From Actinomycetota bacterium (GTDB lineage Bacteria > Actinomycetota > Geothermincolia > Fen-727 > JAQUKT01), in contig JAQUKT010000006.1 in the NCBI GenBank assembly GCA_028718945.1, positions 1 to 41,590 on the forward strand: a DNA stretch of 41,590 nt, given 5' to 3'. The position numbers and the translations under genes are program-made. Within the stretch, counting starts at the first letter, position 1. Each line of letters opens with the position of its first letter. The notes beneath the pieces were generated by a model. The model did no database searches, was not told the origin of the DNA, and saw only the letters and a program-made list of their open reading frames with translations. Below are positions 7,626 through 15,882 of this stretch, one piece after another.

Positions 7626-8441
7626 TCAGGTTAACGCAAACAAAAGAAGTATTCCAGTGGAAACCGAAAGGCAATAAATCGAGAATGGGATAAGACTCCT
7701 CGATGACAAATATCTCAAAAGAAAGCGAATGGTGAAAAATCCAGTGATTGCTGACGCCGAAAAGCCCGTAAGCATTACAAGGGCTTGAGAAAGGGGAATT
7801 CCCCTTCCGACAATCTTGACTACCTCGAAAAAACCTGCCCCCGCAGTAATGGGCGCCGCCATCATGAATGAAAACTTTGCGGCCGCTTCCCTTTCAAGAC
7901 CTGAAACCATTCCGGCAGAAATTGTAATCCCCGACCGCGAAAGCCCAGGCAAAAGCGACAGAACCTGACAAAATCCAATAGATAGAGAATCCCGCATCTT
8001 TATGCTGGAAAAAGCCCGCTTCTCTCCTTTCAGAAATTCCGTGAAAAACATAACGAGACCAACGGCGCCAAGACACCACGCCACACTAACAGGATTCCTC
8101 ATGTGAGATGACAGAAATCCTTCGAGAAGGGCTCCCGCAAAAGCAGCAGGAATGGTGGCAACAATGATGAACCAAGCAAGTCTTTCTTCCCGCTCCCATG
8201 AGCGCGGCTTCTTCTTTATGCTCGAGATGAAGCCACGTATTACTCTTATCCACTCACTTCTGAAAAACAGAATTATCGCGAGAAGCGTTCCGATATGAAC
8301 CGAAACATCGAAAAAAAGACCCTGGTCCTCCCAGCCGAGAATCTTTGGAATGAGGATGAGATGACCGCTCGAACTTACGGGAACGAACTCAGTAAGCCCC
8401 TGAACGACCCCTAAGAAAATTGCGCGCAATACGTGTGACAC
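7626..8441 (-). CDS. uppP: Undecaprenyl-diphosphatase
   Basis: A 271-residue polytopic membrane protein of the UppP/BacA family that hydrolyses undecaprenyl diphosphate to the monophosphate, recycling the lipid carrier for peptidoglycan and other envelope polymers. Signature 1 is GVVQGLTEFVPVSSSGHL (residues 11-28) and signature 2 is LPGLSRSGITISAGM (about 163-177); these hold the catalytic Glu, Ser and Arg residues. About eight hydrophobic segments. Starts at GTG, 15 bases from the acyl-CoA synthetase gene upstream. Confidence 0.95.
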   Translation of the reverse strand: MSHVLRAIFLGVVQGLTEFVPVSSSGHLILIPKILGWEDQGLFFDVSVHIGTLLAIILFFRSEWIRVIRGFISSIKKKPRSWEREERLAWFIIVATIPAAFAGALLEGFLSSHMRNPVSVAWCLGAVGLVMFFTEFLKGEKRAFSSIKMRDSLSIGFCQVLSLLPGLSRSGITISAGMVSGLEREAAAKFSFMMAAPITAGAGFFEVVKIVGRGIPLSQALVMLTGFSASAITGFFTIRFLLRYLSSRSLIPFSIYCLSVSTGILLLFALT

Positions 8442-8456
8442 AATACCTCAAACCCG

Positions 8457-9965
8457 CTACGCCTCTTTTTGCATCTCTTCCTTGAACGTCTTGTATTGGT
8501 AGAGCGAAGCCAAGGCCTTTGCGCTTCTTTCCGGAGAAGGATAGATCACGACCTCGCTCTGACTCGCGAGCATCGGCGTCGTTGCTCCCGAAGTCGGGAA
8601 GGATACGGCAAGGATTGGCTTCCCGGTTTTCTCCATAAGACTGATTACCTCATTGCGATACGCGGTTTCGGTCTCTGTGATCGACTCGAGAAATTCATCG
8701 TTCGCCATTTTTGAAATCATCTTGTCTCTTTCAACGTCGCTCAGAACCGAGTCTTCCATTACGAATGACTGAAAGGAGGAAGTCGCTCCCATCGTTCCAA
8801 GGCTAACAACTGCGTCAACAGTCTCGCAGCGTGAAATAAGTTCAACGCACTTGAAATGCTTCGAAATATCGAGAGTTCCAACGAGGTCAACAGGATTGCC
8901 CCTGCTCCAGTAAGGGGGAAGAATTTGGTCCAGTTCTCTCAAAACTTCCTCTGGGAACCGCGCAAGTTCAAGCCCGTGCCGGGCAAGGGCATCAGTAGCC
9001 ACAACTCCCCATCCTCCACCCCATGTAAGCACCCCAACTCGTTTGCCCTTTGGGAGTGGCAAAGCAGCGAAAGCCTTTGCAATATCCAACATCTCTTCCG
9101 TATCAGCAGCCTCTATTATCCCCGTCTGCTTCATAACTCCCCTGAAAATTGTCTCGTCCGCCGCCATTGCCGCTGAGTGAGAGCGGGCTGCGCGGGCCCC
9201 GGCTTCGGTCTTCCCCGCCTTCATTACAATAACCGGTTTGACTTTTGAAGCCTCGCGAGCAACAGAGACAAAACGCCTGGCCTGCCTCAAGCCTTCAATG
9301 TATAGAAGAATTACCTCGGTCGAGGGGTCATGCGTAAAATACTCAAGATAGTCAGTGCAGGTAAGGTCTGCCTCATTTCCAATGCACACGAATCTCGAAA
9401 AACCAACACCAAGTGCCCTGCCAAGTGAAAGCATCTGGGTACCGAGGTTTCCACTCTGCGCGGCAAATCCAATCTTTCCGCGGACCGGCCTGACCGGTGG
9501 CATCAGAGCGTGAAGAGAACACGAGGAAGAGTAAACGCCCATTGTGTTTGGTCCAACAAGTCTCATCCCGGAACCCTTGACCAAATCAACTATCTCTCGC
9601 TCGAGTTTAGCGCCCTCTTCATCCGTCTCGCTGAACCCCCCGGAGATTACGATACAACTTCTTACACGAGCCTCTATACATTCCCGAAGAGCCTCGATAA
9701 CCGAAGGCGCCGGGATCGTTATCAGGGCAAGGTCAACCTGCTCGGGAATTTCCTTTATTGACCTTTTGACCTCCCTTTCAAGGATGACTTCTTCGCGTGG
9801 ATTCACCGGATAAACTTTACCGGTAAATCCTCCGGTAACTATGTTTGCGGCGATTATGTATCCCCACTTCATCTTGTTGTTGCTTGCACCTATTACTGCA
9901 ATCGTTCCGGGGTTGAACAAAAAATCAAGCTGTTTCTTTATTCCAGAATCCACCTTTACCTCCAC
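8457..9965 (-). CDS. ADP-forming acyl-CoA (acetate-CoA) synthetase, alpha subunit
   Basis: About 500 residues: a CoA-binding Rossmann domain (IAVIGASNN near residue 23, VYPVNPRE), a succinyl-CoA-ligase-like flavodoxin domain (AAQSGNLG, GNEADLT) and the phosphohistidine loop ARSHSAAMAADE with likely His263. Enzymes of this family convert acyl-CoA + ADP + Pi to acid + ATP + CoA, a substrate-level phosphorylation common in fermentative anaerobes. The ATP-grasp beta domain, often fused in bacteria, is absent, so a beta subunit must be encoded elsewhere if this is active. GTG at 9953, five bases after GGAGG, is a better start than GTG at 9965. Confidence 0.85.
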   Translation of the reverse strand: MEVKVDSGIKKQLDFLFNPGTIAVIGASNNKMKWGYIIAANIVTGGFTGKVYPVNPREEVILEREVKRSIKEIPEQVDLALITIPAPSVIEALRECIEARVRSCIVISGGFSETDEEGAKLEREIVDLVKGSGMRLVGPNTMGVYSSSCSLHALMPPVRPVRGKIGFAAQSGNLGTQMLSLGRALGVGFSRFVCIGNEADLTCTDYLEYFTHDPSTEVILLYIEGLRQARRFVSVAREASKVKPVIVMKAGKTEAGARAARSHSAAMAADETIFRGVMKQTGIIEAADTEEMLDIAKAFAALPLPKGKRVGVLTWGGGWGVVATDALARHGLELARFPEEVLRELDQILPPYWSRGNPVDLVGTLDISKHFKCVELISRCETVDAVVSLGTMGATSSFQSFVMEDSVLSDVERDKMISKMANDEFLESITETETAYRNEVISLMEKTGKPILAVSFPTSGATTPMLASQSEVVIYPSPERSAKALASLYQYKTFKEEMQKEA

Positions 9966-9990
9966 TTTCTCTCAACGAACATGCCCGAGG

Positions 9991-10719
9991 TTAAATTCTT
10001 CCTCGAATGTTCTTAAGGTCTTTGTATTTTCTGCGCAGACCGGCGACTAACCACACTGCCTCCCAGACGATATCTTTGCTCATCTTCGACTGACCAACCC
10101 TTCTGTCAGTAAAAACTATGGGGAGTTCAAATACATCGAACCCCATTGCCACACAGACATAAGCCAATTCAACCTGAAAGGCATATCCGCGCGCGGCCAT
10201 CCTCGAGAAATCAATCGCCTCGAGCACCTCTCTCCGGTAGCACCTGTATCCACTTGTGCAGTCCCTTATTTTAAGGCCGGTCATAAGCCTTGAATAAGCG
10301 CTTCCGCCTCGACTTATGAGTCGCCTCGTAATACCCCAGTTCTCTATCCCCCCACCTTCAACATATCTTGAACCTATCACAACATCATGTTCTCCTATGG
10401 CAGACAAAAACTGGGGTATGTATCGAGGGTCATGCGAAAAATCCGCATCCATCTCGAAAACGACATCAGCGCCCATCCTCAGAGCCTCAGCAAAACCGTA
10501 CTTATATGCCGGTCCGAGACCCATCTTTTTTGCACGATGCCTCACCTGAACCTGGGGCAACTCAGCAGAAAGTCTATCTGCTATTTCGCCCGTCCCGTCA
10601 GGAGAATTGTCATCCACAATCAAAATAGATACTCCGCATTCAAGATTCAATAGCTCATGAACGAGCCTCTCGATGTTCTCTCTCTCGTTATATGTTGGAA
10701 TCACAATCACGGGTAACAA
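9991..10719 (-). CDS. Polyprenol-phosphate mannosyltransferase (Dpm1/Ppm1-like GT2)
   Basis: A 242-residue GT2 enzyme without a C-terminal membrane domain. Motifs: VIPTYNERENI at the start, DDNSPDGTGEIAD (36-48), MGLGPAYKYGF, the metal-binding DADFSHDP (91-98), GSRYVEGG, and ISRGGSAYSRL with CTSGYRCYRR, all typical of dolichol/polyprenol-phosphate mannose synthase. It would load mannose from GDP-mannose onto a polyprenyl phosphate for lipoglycan or protein mannosylation at the membrane. The undecaprenyl-phosphate recycling gene uppP lies two genes downstream in the same direction. Confidence 0.88.
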   Translation of the reverse strand: MLPVIVIPTYNERENIERLVHELLNLECGVSILIVDDNSPDGTGEIADRLSAELPQVQVRHRAKKMGLGPAYKYGFAEALRMGADVVFEMDADFSHDPRYIPQFLSAIGEHDVVIGSRYVEGGGIENWGITRRLISRGGSAYSRLMTGLKIRDCTSGYRCYRREVLEAIDFSRMAARGYAFQVELAYVCVAMGFDVFELPIVFTDRRVGQSKMSKDIVWEAVWLVAGLRRKYKDLKNIRGRI

Positions 10720-10773
10720 TTGTCATCACCTAATTACGACGCTGGTAAAAGATATTTTATTAGCAAACCATAG

Positions 10774-11481
10774 TCAAGAAGCCTGGCGTCGCTCCTTCCA
10801 CCCATACTTCCCCACAAGAGGAACAAAAACACAAGAACCCTCTTCACTAACAATCGGCTTCCCTTTTTGTTTTTCTACAACAGTGAGCATTTGAATCGTC
10901 GAGGGACCAACTGGAATCACAAGTCTTGCACCTTCCGAAAGCTGCTCAACAAGGCATGGTGGAACCTCAGGGGCACCCGCAGTCACAATTATTCCATCAT
11001 AAGGAGCATGCTCCGGGAGTCCGGCGCTTCCATCACCAGTGACAACTTCAACATTTTGAATTACGAGCTCTTCAAGAACTCTCCTTGCCAGATTTGAAAG
11101 CGCTTCGATTCGCTCAATGGTATATACGGAACGGGCAAGCTTCGAAAGAATGGCTGCCTGATAACCGCTTCCGGTTCCTATTTCAAGAACCTTTTCATCA
11201 CCATGAAGATCAAGAAGTTCGGTCATCCATGCAACCATGTATGGTTGTGAAATTGTTTGACCCTCGAGTATTGGAAGCGGTGTGTCATCATAAGCTCTAT
11301 CAATGAATTCCGGGAGAACAAATCTATGCCTTGGAATCTCAAGCATCGCTTCGAGTACCCTCTTATCTCTAATTCCTCTGCTTTTTATTTGCTCTTTCAC
11401 CATTCGAGACCTGAGTTCTTTTAAGCGTATTTCCTCGGGTGACTCATCATTGGACACTTCCAAAACAACCCCTCGACTCAA
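10774..11481 (-). CDS. pcm: Protein-L-isoaspartate O-methyltransferase
   Basis: Repairs isoaspartyl residues in aged proteins using S-adenosylmethionine. Motifs: IPRHRFVLPEF, DDTPLPILEGQTISQP (family signature) and VLEIGTGSGYQAA (SAM-binding motif I). The longest frame (235 residues, TTG at 11481) begins only three bases after the T-run of a terminator and lacks a ribosome site; TTG or GTG starts six to eight codons further in, after GAGGGG, are more plausible. The conserved part begins at MVKEQIKSRGI (residue 27). Confidence 0.93.
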   Translation of the reverse strand: MSRGVVLEVSNDESPEEIRLKELRSRMVKEQIKSRGIRDKRVLEAMLEIPRHRFVLPEFIDRAYDDTPLPILEGQTISQPYMVAWMTELLDLHGDEKVLEIGTGSGYQAAILSKLARSVYTIERIEALSNLARRVLEELVIQNVEVVTGDGSAGLPEHAPYDGIIVTAGAPEVPPCLVEQLSEGARLVIPVGPSTIQMLTVVEKQKGKPIVSEEGSCVFVPLVGKYGWKERRQAS

Positions 11482-11483
11482 TT

Positions 11484-11512
11484 AAAAAAACAAAGCGGAC
11501 AATGAGTCCGCC
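11484..11512 (-). terminator. Intrinsic terminator downstream of the STAS gene
   Basis: On the minus strand GGCGGAC-tcatt-GTCCGCTTTG is followed by a run of seven T. The stem is seven bases or more with a five-base loop. It ends transcription of the STAS gene just before pcm, so pcm needs its own promoter or readthrough. Confidence 0.85.
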
Positions 11513-11552
11513 TCAATCCGTTTTTCAGCAAATCATGCGATAAATTTGAGAA

Positions 11553-11885
11553 TCAATCACGTAGGTCTTCAGTGCTTTTGAACATCTTGAATATCTTGGT
11601 GAGACCAGTAATTCTGAAAATTCGAAGGATGTTCTCCTGTTTGCAAATGATCCCCATCTCACCATCGTGCTGCTTTACCCTTTTCAGTCCACCAACAAGA
11701 ACACCCAGTCCAGTGCTATCGAGGAAATCAACCTCGTCCAGGTCAACAGCCACCTTGTACCGGCCCCTTTCGACTGAGTCCACTATAGTCTCCCGAAGCG
11801 ATGGTGCGGTATAAATGTCAACCTCGCCCTTCAACTTGATTACCGTGTACTCACCAACATCTCTTGTTGATACTTCGAGTTCCAA
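11553..11885 (-). CDS. STAS-domain anti-sigma factor antagonist (SpoIIAA/RsbV-like)
   Basis: A 110-residue single STAS domain. The phosphorylation loop reads DFLDSTGLGVLVGG, with the probable phosphoserine at about residue 57. Such proteins bind a serine-kinase anti-sigma factor when dephosphorylated and so release an alternative sigma factor. No RsbW/SpoIIAB-like kinase is encoded in the window, so its partner is unknown. Followed by a strong terminator. Confidence 0.9.
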   Translation of the reverse strand: MELEVSTRDVGEYTVIKLKGEVDIYTAPSLRETIVDSVERGRYKVAVDLDEVDFLDSTGLGVLVGGLKRVKQHDGEMGIICKQENILRIFRITGLTKIFKMFKSTEDLRD

Positions 11886-11938
11886 ATTCTTCCTCCGTTT
11901 GTATCGTCTATCTCAACGCGCACGAGAAAAGTTTTGGC

Positions 11939-12094
11939 TCATGCTTTCTTTGGTCTCTTGACAGTGGCTCCACAATGAGGGCATTTGACCTCGCTCTTGC
12001 CAGCGTCAAGTGTTACCCGGTTCCCACAACCATGACACCGTATCCGTAGAATCTCCTCGCCAAATTTCTCGTGTCCGTGCGGCCCTCTTACCAT
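11939..12094 (-). CDS. Small zinc-ribbon protein
   Basis: A 51-residue protein from ATG at 12094, chosen because GGAGG sits seven bases upstream; a longer 78-codon frame has no such signal. Two CxxC pairs (IRCHGCGNR and VKCPHCGAT, 16 residues apart) form a zinc ribbon, and the C-terminus is basic (KRPKKA). A nucleic-acid or protein-binding role is possible, but I cannot name it. It precedes the STAS gene by about 50 bases in the same direction. Confidence 0.65.
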   Translation of the reverse strand: MVRGPHGHEKFGEEILRIRCHGCGNRVTLDAGKSEVKCPHCGATVKRPKKA

Positions 12095-12235
12095 CGTTGC
12101 GCCTCCAACCCGACGATTCTTACATTTTAGCCCGAACCACTGCGCTCTATACCATGCGCCAGTACCCGCTGCCATTGATTTTAATAATTATAACTCAAAT
12201 TGACAAAATTTGACACCATCAATAGTTCTATTCGG

Positions 12236-12694
12236 TCAAATCTTTCCATAAATCAACTCTCTCGCAAGCAAATCAAGCGGTTTTACTTTACGCGAAACAG
12301 TATCCACCTCCCATGAAACCCAGTCTGCTTCCCTTCCAACCTCATAGACAAATGAGACCTTGAAAATATTTTTCCGCGTTTCCTCAGCACCCCACTTCGG
12401 CCTGAAACCACCTTGAACGATTTTCACCCCTCTGTCCTCGATAAAACCTTCTATGCCCTCGCCAATAGTCATATCCGTCCCGTGAATTGCAAGACACTTC
12501 ACTAATTCAATTGCGCGATTTGCCCGCCTGGAAAATTGGTACCATCCAAAAAACGAAACCAGAAACAAGCACAAAACCGCAATTAGAAGTAAAGCAACTC
12601 TTCCTTTTTTTCCTCTCTTTTTCTCTAAGTGATTCAAATTTTCTTGCCGACCTTGATTCTCAACATTTTGTTGCCCGGTAAAAGAACAACACAC
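12236..12694 (-). CDS. Hypothetical membrane-anchored protein
   Basis: Up to 152 residues. A basic N-terminus (EKKRGKKGR) precedes one transmembrane segment (ALLLIAVLCLFLVSFFGW) and an extracytoplasmic domain of about 100 residues rich in beta-prone sequence (KNIFKVSFVYEVGREADWVSWEVD). No family recognised. The exact start is uncertain because no clear ribosome site is seen before the first ATG. Confidence 0.5.
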   Translation of the reverse strand: MCCSFTGQQNVENQGRQENLNHLEKKRGKKGRVALLLIAVLCLFLVSFFGWYQFSRRANRAIELVKCLAIHGTDMTIGEGIEGFIEDRGVKIVQGGFRPKWGAEETRKNIFKVSFVYEVGREADWVSWEVDTVSRKVKPLDLLARELIYGKI

Positions 12695-12803
12695 CGCTTC
12701 GCACTACATCAACCACGTTTCAGGGTTTCCCGGTGAGCTTCAACAAGATTATAACGGTTATGACGGGAAACTATCCTGACGCTTGGTGCAGAAACCTGTT
12801 TCC

Positions 12804-12831
12804 TTGAACCTAAGATTCAATCGAGTAGAAT
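12804..12831 (+). promoter_or_regulatory. Candidate promoter of tRNA-Ala
   Basis: TTGAAC (12804-12809), 16-base spacer, TAGAAT (12826-12831). The predicted start is about a dozen bases before the mature tRNA. Confidence 0.5.
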
Positions 12832-12849
12832 ACAATGAAGTAGTACTGA

Positions 12850-12923
12850 GGGGCCGTGGTCCAATGGGAAGATGCGTCCTTCGCGCGGACGAGACGGGGG
12901 TTCGACTCCCCCCGGCTCCACCA
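12850..12923 (+). tRNA. tRNA-Ala (CGC)
   Basis: A full cloverleaf can be drawn: acceptor GGGGCCG/CGGCTCC with the G3-U70 wobble that marks alanine tRNAs, D-arm from GTCC, anticodon arm CGTCC-TTCGCGC-GGACG (anticodon CGC), four-base variable loop, T-arm GGGGG-TTCGACT-CCCCC, discriminator A and an encoded CCA. The 11 bases immediately after the CCA (ATACGAGTAGC) are identical to those after the tmRNA at 19351. Confidence 0.95.
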
Positions 12924-12960
12924 TACGAGTAGCTACAATTTTTCTTCAATCCCTTCAGAG

Positions 12961-13086
12961 ATGAATCATCATGCGCCGCTAAGCCTTTCTGATGAACAAG
13001 GCAAATCAAAAGCAGTCATCCTTGAAGAAACCCTCTCGCAAATTGAGAAAATCAGAAAGAAAAACGAGGAATTTACAAAACTTTAG
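12961..13086 (+). CDS. Possible small hypothetical protein (41 aa)
   Basis: An ATG frame of 41 codons between tRNA-Ala and the acyl-CoA ligase. Its C-terminal half is charged and helical (EETLSQIEKIRKKNEEFTKL). The ribosome site is poor. It could be a remnant of a longer gene or spurious. Confidence 0.25.
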   Translation: MNHHAPLSLSDEQGKSKAVILEETLSQIEKIRKKNEEFTKL

Positions 13087-13146
13087 CTATGAATTATAGT
13101 TCTTGAAACACATGAGAAACTAAAAAAAGAAAGATAAGGAGCGCTC

Positions 13147-14745
13147 ATGCGGAAAAATATTACATTTGCAAATATTGTTGATCGCGCCGCTAAGGCTCAT
13201 GGTGATCGCATTTGCACGTACCGTGACGAACCCGTGCGGTACAGACTCCTCGGACCTGAGAACGACGGTACAAGCGTCACCTTCAAAGAGACATTGGAGG
13301 CTACGTGCCGCATTGCCGACGGCCTCAAGAGAAAATTGGGAGTAAAGTGCGGCGACCGAATAGCAGTGCTTCTTACAAATGTTCCTGAATTTCCGCTCAT
13401 TGCCCAGGCTGCAGCGCGCCTCGGCGCAATAACTGTACCCTACAACTACATGCTCAAAGCCCGGGAAATTACGAAGCTAATAAACGACTGCGGAGCGCGG
13501 GTTCTTTTGACCGAACCACAATTGTTCAACATGAACATAAAAGAAAAATCTAACGTCCCGGAAGTTGAGCACTGGCTGATGGTCGGTCCTGAAGAACAGG
13601 TTCCGGAAGATTTCATGTCTCTCGATGAACTTGCTGATGGGATGAACAGCTACATTGAGCCTTATCCCCTTGATCCCGATGATATCGTAGCAATCTTCTA
13701 TACATCGGGGACAACCGGTTTCCCGAAGGGAGCAATGCTGACCAGTGGAAATATGCTTGCTACTACACGTCTTTCTGTTCGTCTCTTAAGAATCGGCAAG
13801 AAGGACTTTGGAGTTACAGCGCTTCCCATGGCACACATTTTCGGATTCAACACCACAATCGTTGGTGGCCTTTACTCGGGATCTTCAGGAATTCTTCTGC
13901 GCTTTTTTGACCCCGAAAAAGTGCTTCACTCAATAGAAAAATACCGCGCAACCACTTTCATGGGTGTCCCGGCGATGTACAATATGCTGCTTCTTGCCCA
14001 CCCCGAGAAATATAACCTGTCAAGCATACGATACTGGATATCCGGAGCAGACGCAATGCCCGTAGAGCATATAAAAATCTTCGAAGCCCTCGGAGGGAAA
14101 TTTATCGAGGGTTACGGGCTCGTTGAAACTTCACCAATAGTTTCAGTGAATCCGCCTTTCATGAGAAAACCCGGTTCAATCGGTATTCCTGTCCCGGGCG
14201 TGAAAGTAAGGATCATGAGCGAAGACGGTAAATTACTACGGCGCGGCAAGGTAGGAGAGATCGTCGTGCGAGGACCAAATGTAATGAAGGGATACTGGAA
14301 TGAGGAGGAAGGCACCAGAGAAGCGTTCAAATACGGGTGGTTTCATACCGGTGATATGGGATATCGAGACAAACTCGGGTTCATATACTTTGTTGACCGC
14401 GAAAAAGATGTCGTAAAAACTGGCGGATATAGCGTGTTCTCCTGCGAAATCGAAGAGGAAATACTCGAGAATCCCAAGGTGTTCAAAGTTGCAGTAGTCG
14501 GCGTATCACACCCCACAAAGGGGCAGGTTCCGTACGCAGTCATTCAATTGAAGGAGGGCGAAAAAGCAACGGAAGAAGAACTGCTGGACTGGATAAAAAA
14601 GCATATAGCGGCATACAAAGCCCCCAGAAAAGTGAAAATAATTGATGAGATGCCACTTACCATGACATTGAAAGTTCTAAAAAGAGAGCTACGGAAAAAA
14701 CTTGAGGCAGAAGAAGGCATCAAAGAGGCGCAAACCCCGACCTAA
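13147..14745 (+). CDS. Acyl-CoA synthetase (AMP-forming, FadD-like)
   Basis: A 532-residue ANL-superfamily enzyme that activates a carboxylic acid through an acyl-adenylate. P-loop-like motif YTSGTTGFPKGAM, then the GYGLVETSP region (adenylate binding), YGWFHTGDMG with the ribose-binding Asp, DREKDVVKTGGYSVF (hinge) and the C-terminal catalytic lysine region near PLTMTLKVLKREL. Start ATG follows AAGGAGCGCTC. It opens a tight operon with two acyl-CoA dehydrogenase genes (15- and 12-base gaps), suggesting activation then alpha-beta desaturation of one substrate. Chain length or aromaticity cannot be judged from sequence alone. Confidence 0.92.
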   Translation: MRKNITFANIVDRAAKAHGDRICTYRDEPVRYRLLGPENDGTSVTFKETLEATCRIADGLKRKLGVKCGDRIAVLLTNVPEFPLIAQAAARLGAITVPYNYMLKAREITKLINDCGARVLLTEPQLFNMNIKEKSNVPEVEHWLMVGPEEQVPEDFMSLDELADGMNSYIEPYPLDPDDIVAIFYTSGTTGFPKGAMLTSGNMLATTRLSVRLLRIGKKDFGVTALPMAHIFGFNTTIVGGLYSGSSGILLRFFDPEKVLHSIEKYRATTFMGVPAMYNMLLLAHPEKYNLSSIRYWISGADAMPVEHIKIFEALGGKFIEGYGLVETSPIVSVNPPFMRKPGSIGIPVPGVKVRIMSEDGKLLRRGKVGEIVVRGPNVMKGYWNEEEGTREAFKYGWFHTGDMGYRDKLGFIYFVDREKDVVKTGGYSVFSCEIEEEILENPKVFKVAVVGVSHPTKGQVPYAVIQLKEGEKATEEELLDWIKKHIAAYKAPRKVKIIDEMPLTMTLKVLKRELRKKLEAEEGIKEAQTPT

Positions 14746-14760
14746 AAGGAGGATTGGCAA

Positions 14761-15870
14761 ATGGTTTCATTTAGCCCGAGTGAAGAGCAGGCGATGATCA
14801 AGGAGACCATCGCAAGTTTCGCAACTGACCAGATTGAGCCGCTGGCAAGGGAGTGTGATGAAGCCGGTGAAGTCAAGGAGGAGCTGATCAAAACAGGCTG
14901 GGAACTTGAAATAATTCCCTCATCTCTCCCCGAAGAGTACGGCGGCTTCGGCGAAAGCCCTTCCGCGGTCACCGGTTGCATAGCATTCGAAGAACTCGCC
15001 CATGGTGATCTTTCTACAGCAATGCATGTCCTCTCTGCCACAACCCCGGCATACGCGCTTTTTCTGTATGGAACAGACGAGCAAAAAAAACAACACCTTC
15101 CAGCTTTCTGCGGTGAGGAATTCAAAGCTGCCGCAACTGCCATTGTAGAGCCGCGGTACTTCTTTGATGCGTCTTCGCTTTCAACAACGGCAACGCGCGA
15201 TGGTGAGGAGTATGTAATCAAAGGAGAAAAATGCTTCGTCCCGTTAGCACCAGAATCAGAACACATTCTCGTTTTTGCCACAACCAACCCTGGAGCTGGA
15301 TTTGCAAGCGTTGATGCATTCCTCGTGCCCAAGGACGCCGAGAATCTCGTCATAGGAGAACGCGAGAAAAATATGGGGATGAAAGCACTTGCAACATACG
15401 AGGTGTCTTTGAACGATGTTCGGGTTCCCTTGAGTTCAAAAATCGGTGAGGAAGCGGGAATTGACTACCTGAAGCTCCTTTCGCGCTCAAGGCTCGCACT
15501 GGCTTCACTTGCCCTCGGGATGATGAGGAAAGCAGCGGAGAATTCACGCGATTACGCAAAAGAGCGAATTGCATTCGGGGAGCCCATTGGCTCAAGACAG
15601 ACAATCGCTTTCATGATTGCTGAGATGTTCATAGAAGTTGATGCGACAAGAATGCTTATATGGGAAGCAGCATGGAAATGCGACCGTGGAGAAGAATTTG
15701 CCAAGGATGCTGCTCTTGCCAAGAACTACGCTGCCCAGAAGTGCATGAAAATCTGTGATGGGGCGGTACAGGTCATGGGCGGGCACGGGTATGTGAGGGA
15801 GAACATGCCCGAGCTCTGGTTCAGAAACGCAAGTGCTTTTTCAAGCCTTGAAGGCATTGTAATGGTTTAG
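14761..15870 (+). CDS. Acyl-CoA dehydrogenase family protein, divergent flavin-site motif
   Basis: A 369-residue protein with the N-terminal helical domain, beta domain and C-terminal helical domain of the family. The second signature is present (VQVMGGHGYVREN), and the catalytic-base position is recognisable in FSSLEGIVMV, which is also the C-terminus, so the usual 10-20 residues after the glutamate are missing. Where ordinary members have TEPxAGSD, this has AIVEPRYFFDASS. It may be the divergent subunit of a heteromeric dehydrogenase with the next gene, as in pimeloyl-CoA-type pairs; that is inference. Start ATG follows AAAGGAGGATTGGCAA. Confidence 0.88.
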   Translation: MVSFSPSEEQAMIKETIASFATDQIEPLARECDEAGEVKEELIKTGWELEIIPSSLPEEYGGFGESPSAVTGCIAFEELAHGDLSTAMHVLSATTPAYALFLYGTDEQKKQHLPAFCGEEFKAAATAIVEPRYFFDASSLSTTATRDGEEYVIKGEKCFVPLAPESEHILVFATTNPGAGFASVDAFLVPKDAENLVIGEREKNMGMKALATYEVSLNDVRVPLSSKIGEEAGIDYLKLLSRSRLALASLALGMMRKAAENSRDYAKERIAFGEPIGSRQTIAFMIAEMFIEVDATRMLIWEAAWKCDRGEEFAKDAALAKNYAAQKCMKICDGAVQVMGGHGYVRENMPELWFRNASAFSSLEGIVMV

Positions 15871-15882
15871 GAGGCGAGCATT

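Noticed and set aside
12758-13009. Minus-strand open frame of 83 codons across tRNA-Ala
   Set aside because: It reads through the tRNA gene in reverse; its sequence is the reverse complement of the cloverleaf, and there is no ribosome site.
14742-15353. Minus-strand open frame of 203 codons
   Set aside because: Antisense to an acyl-CoA dehydrogenase gene; Ser-rich translation typical of a shadow frame.
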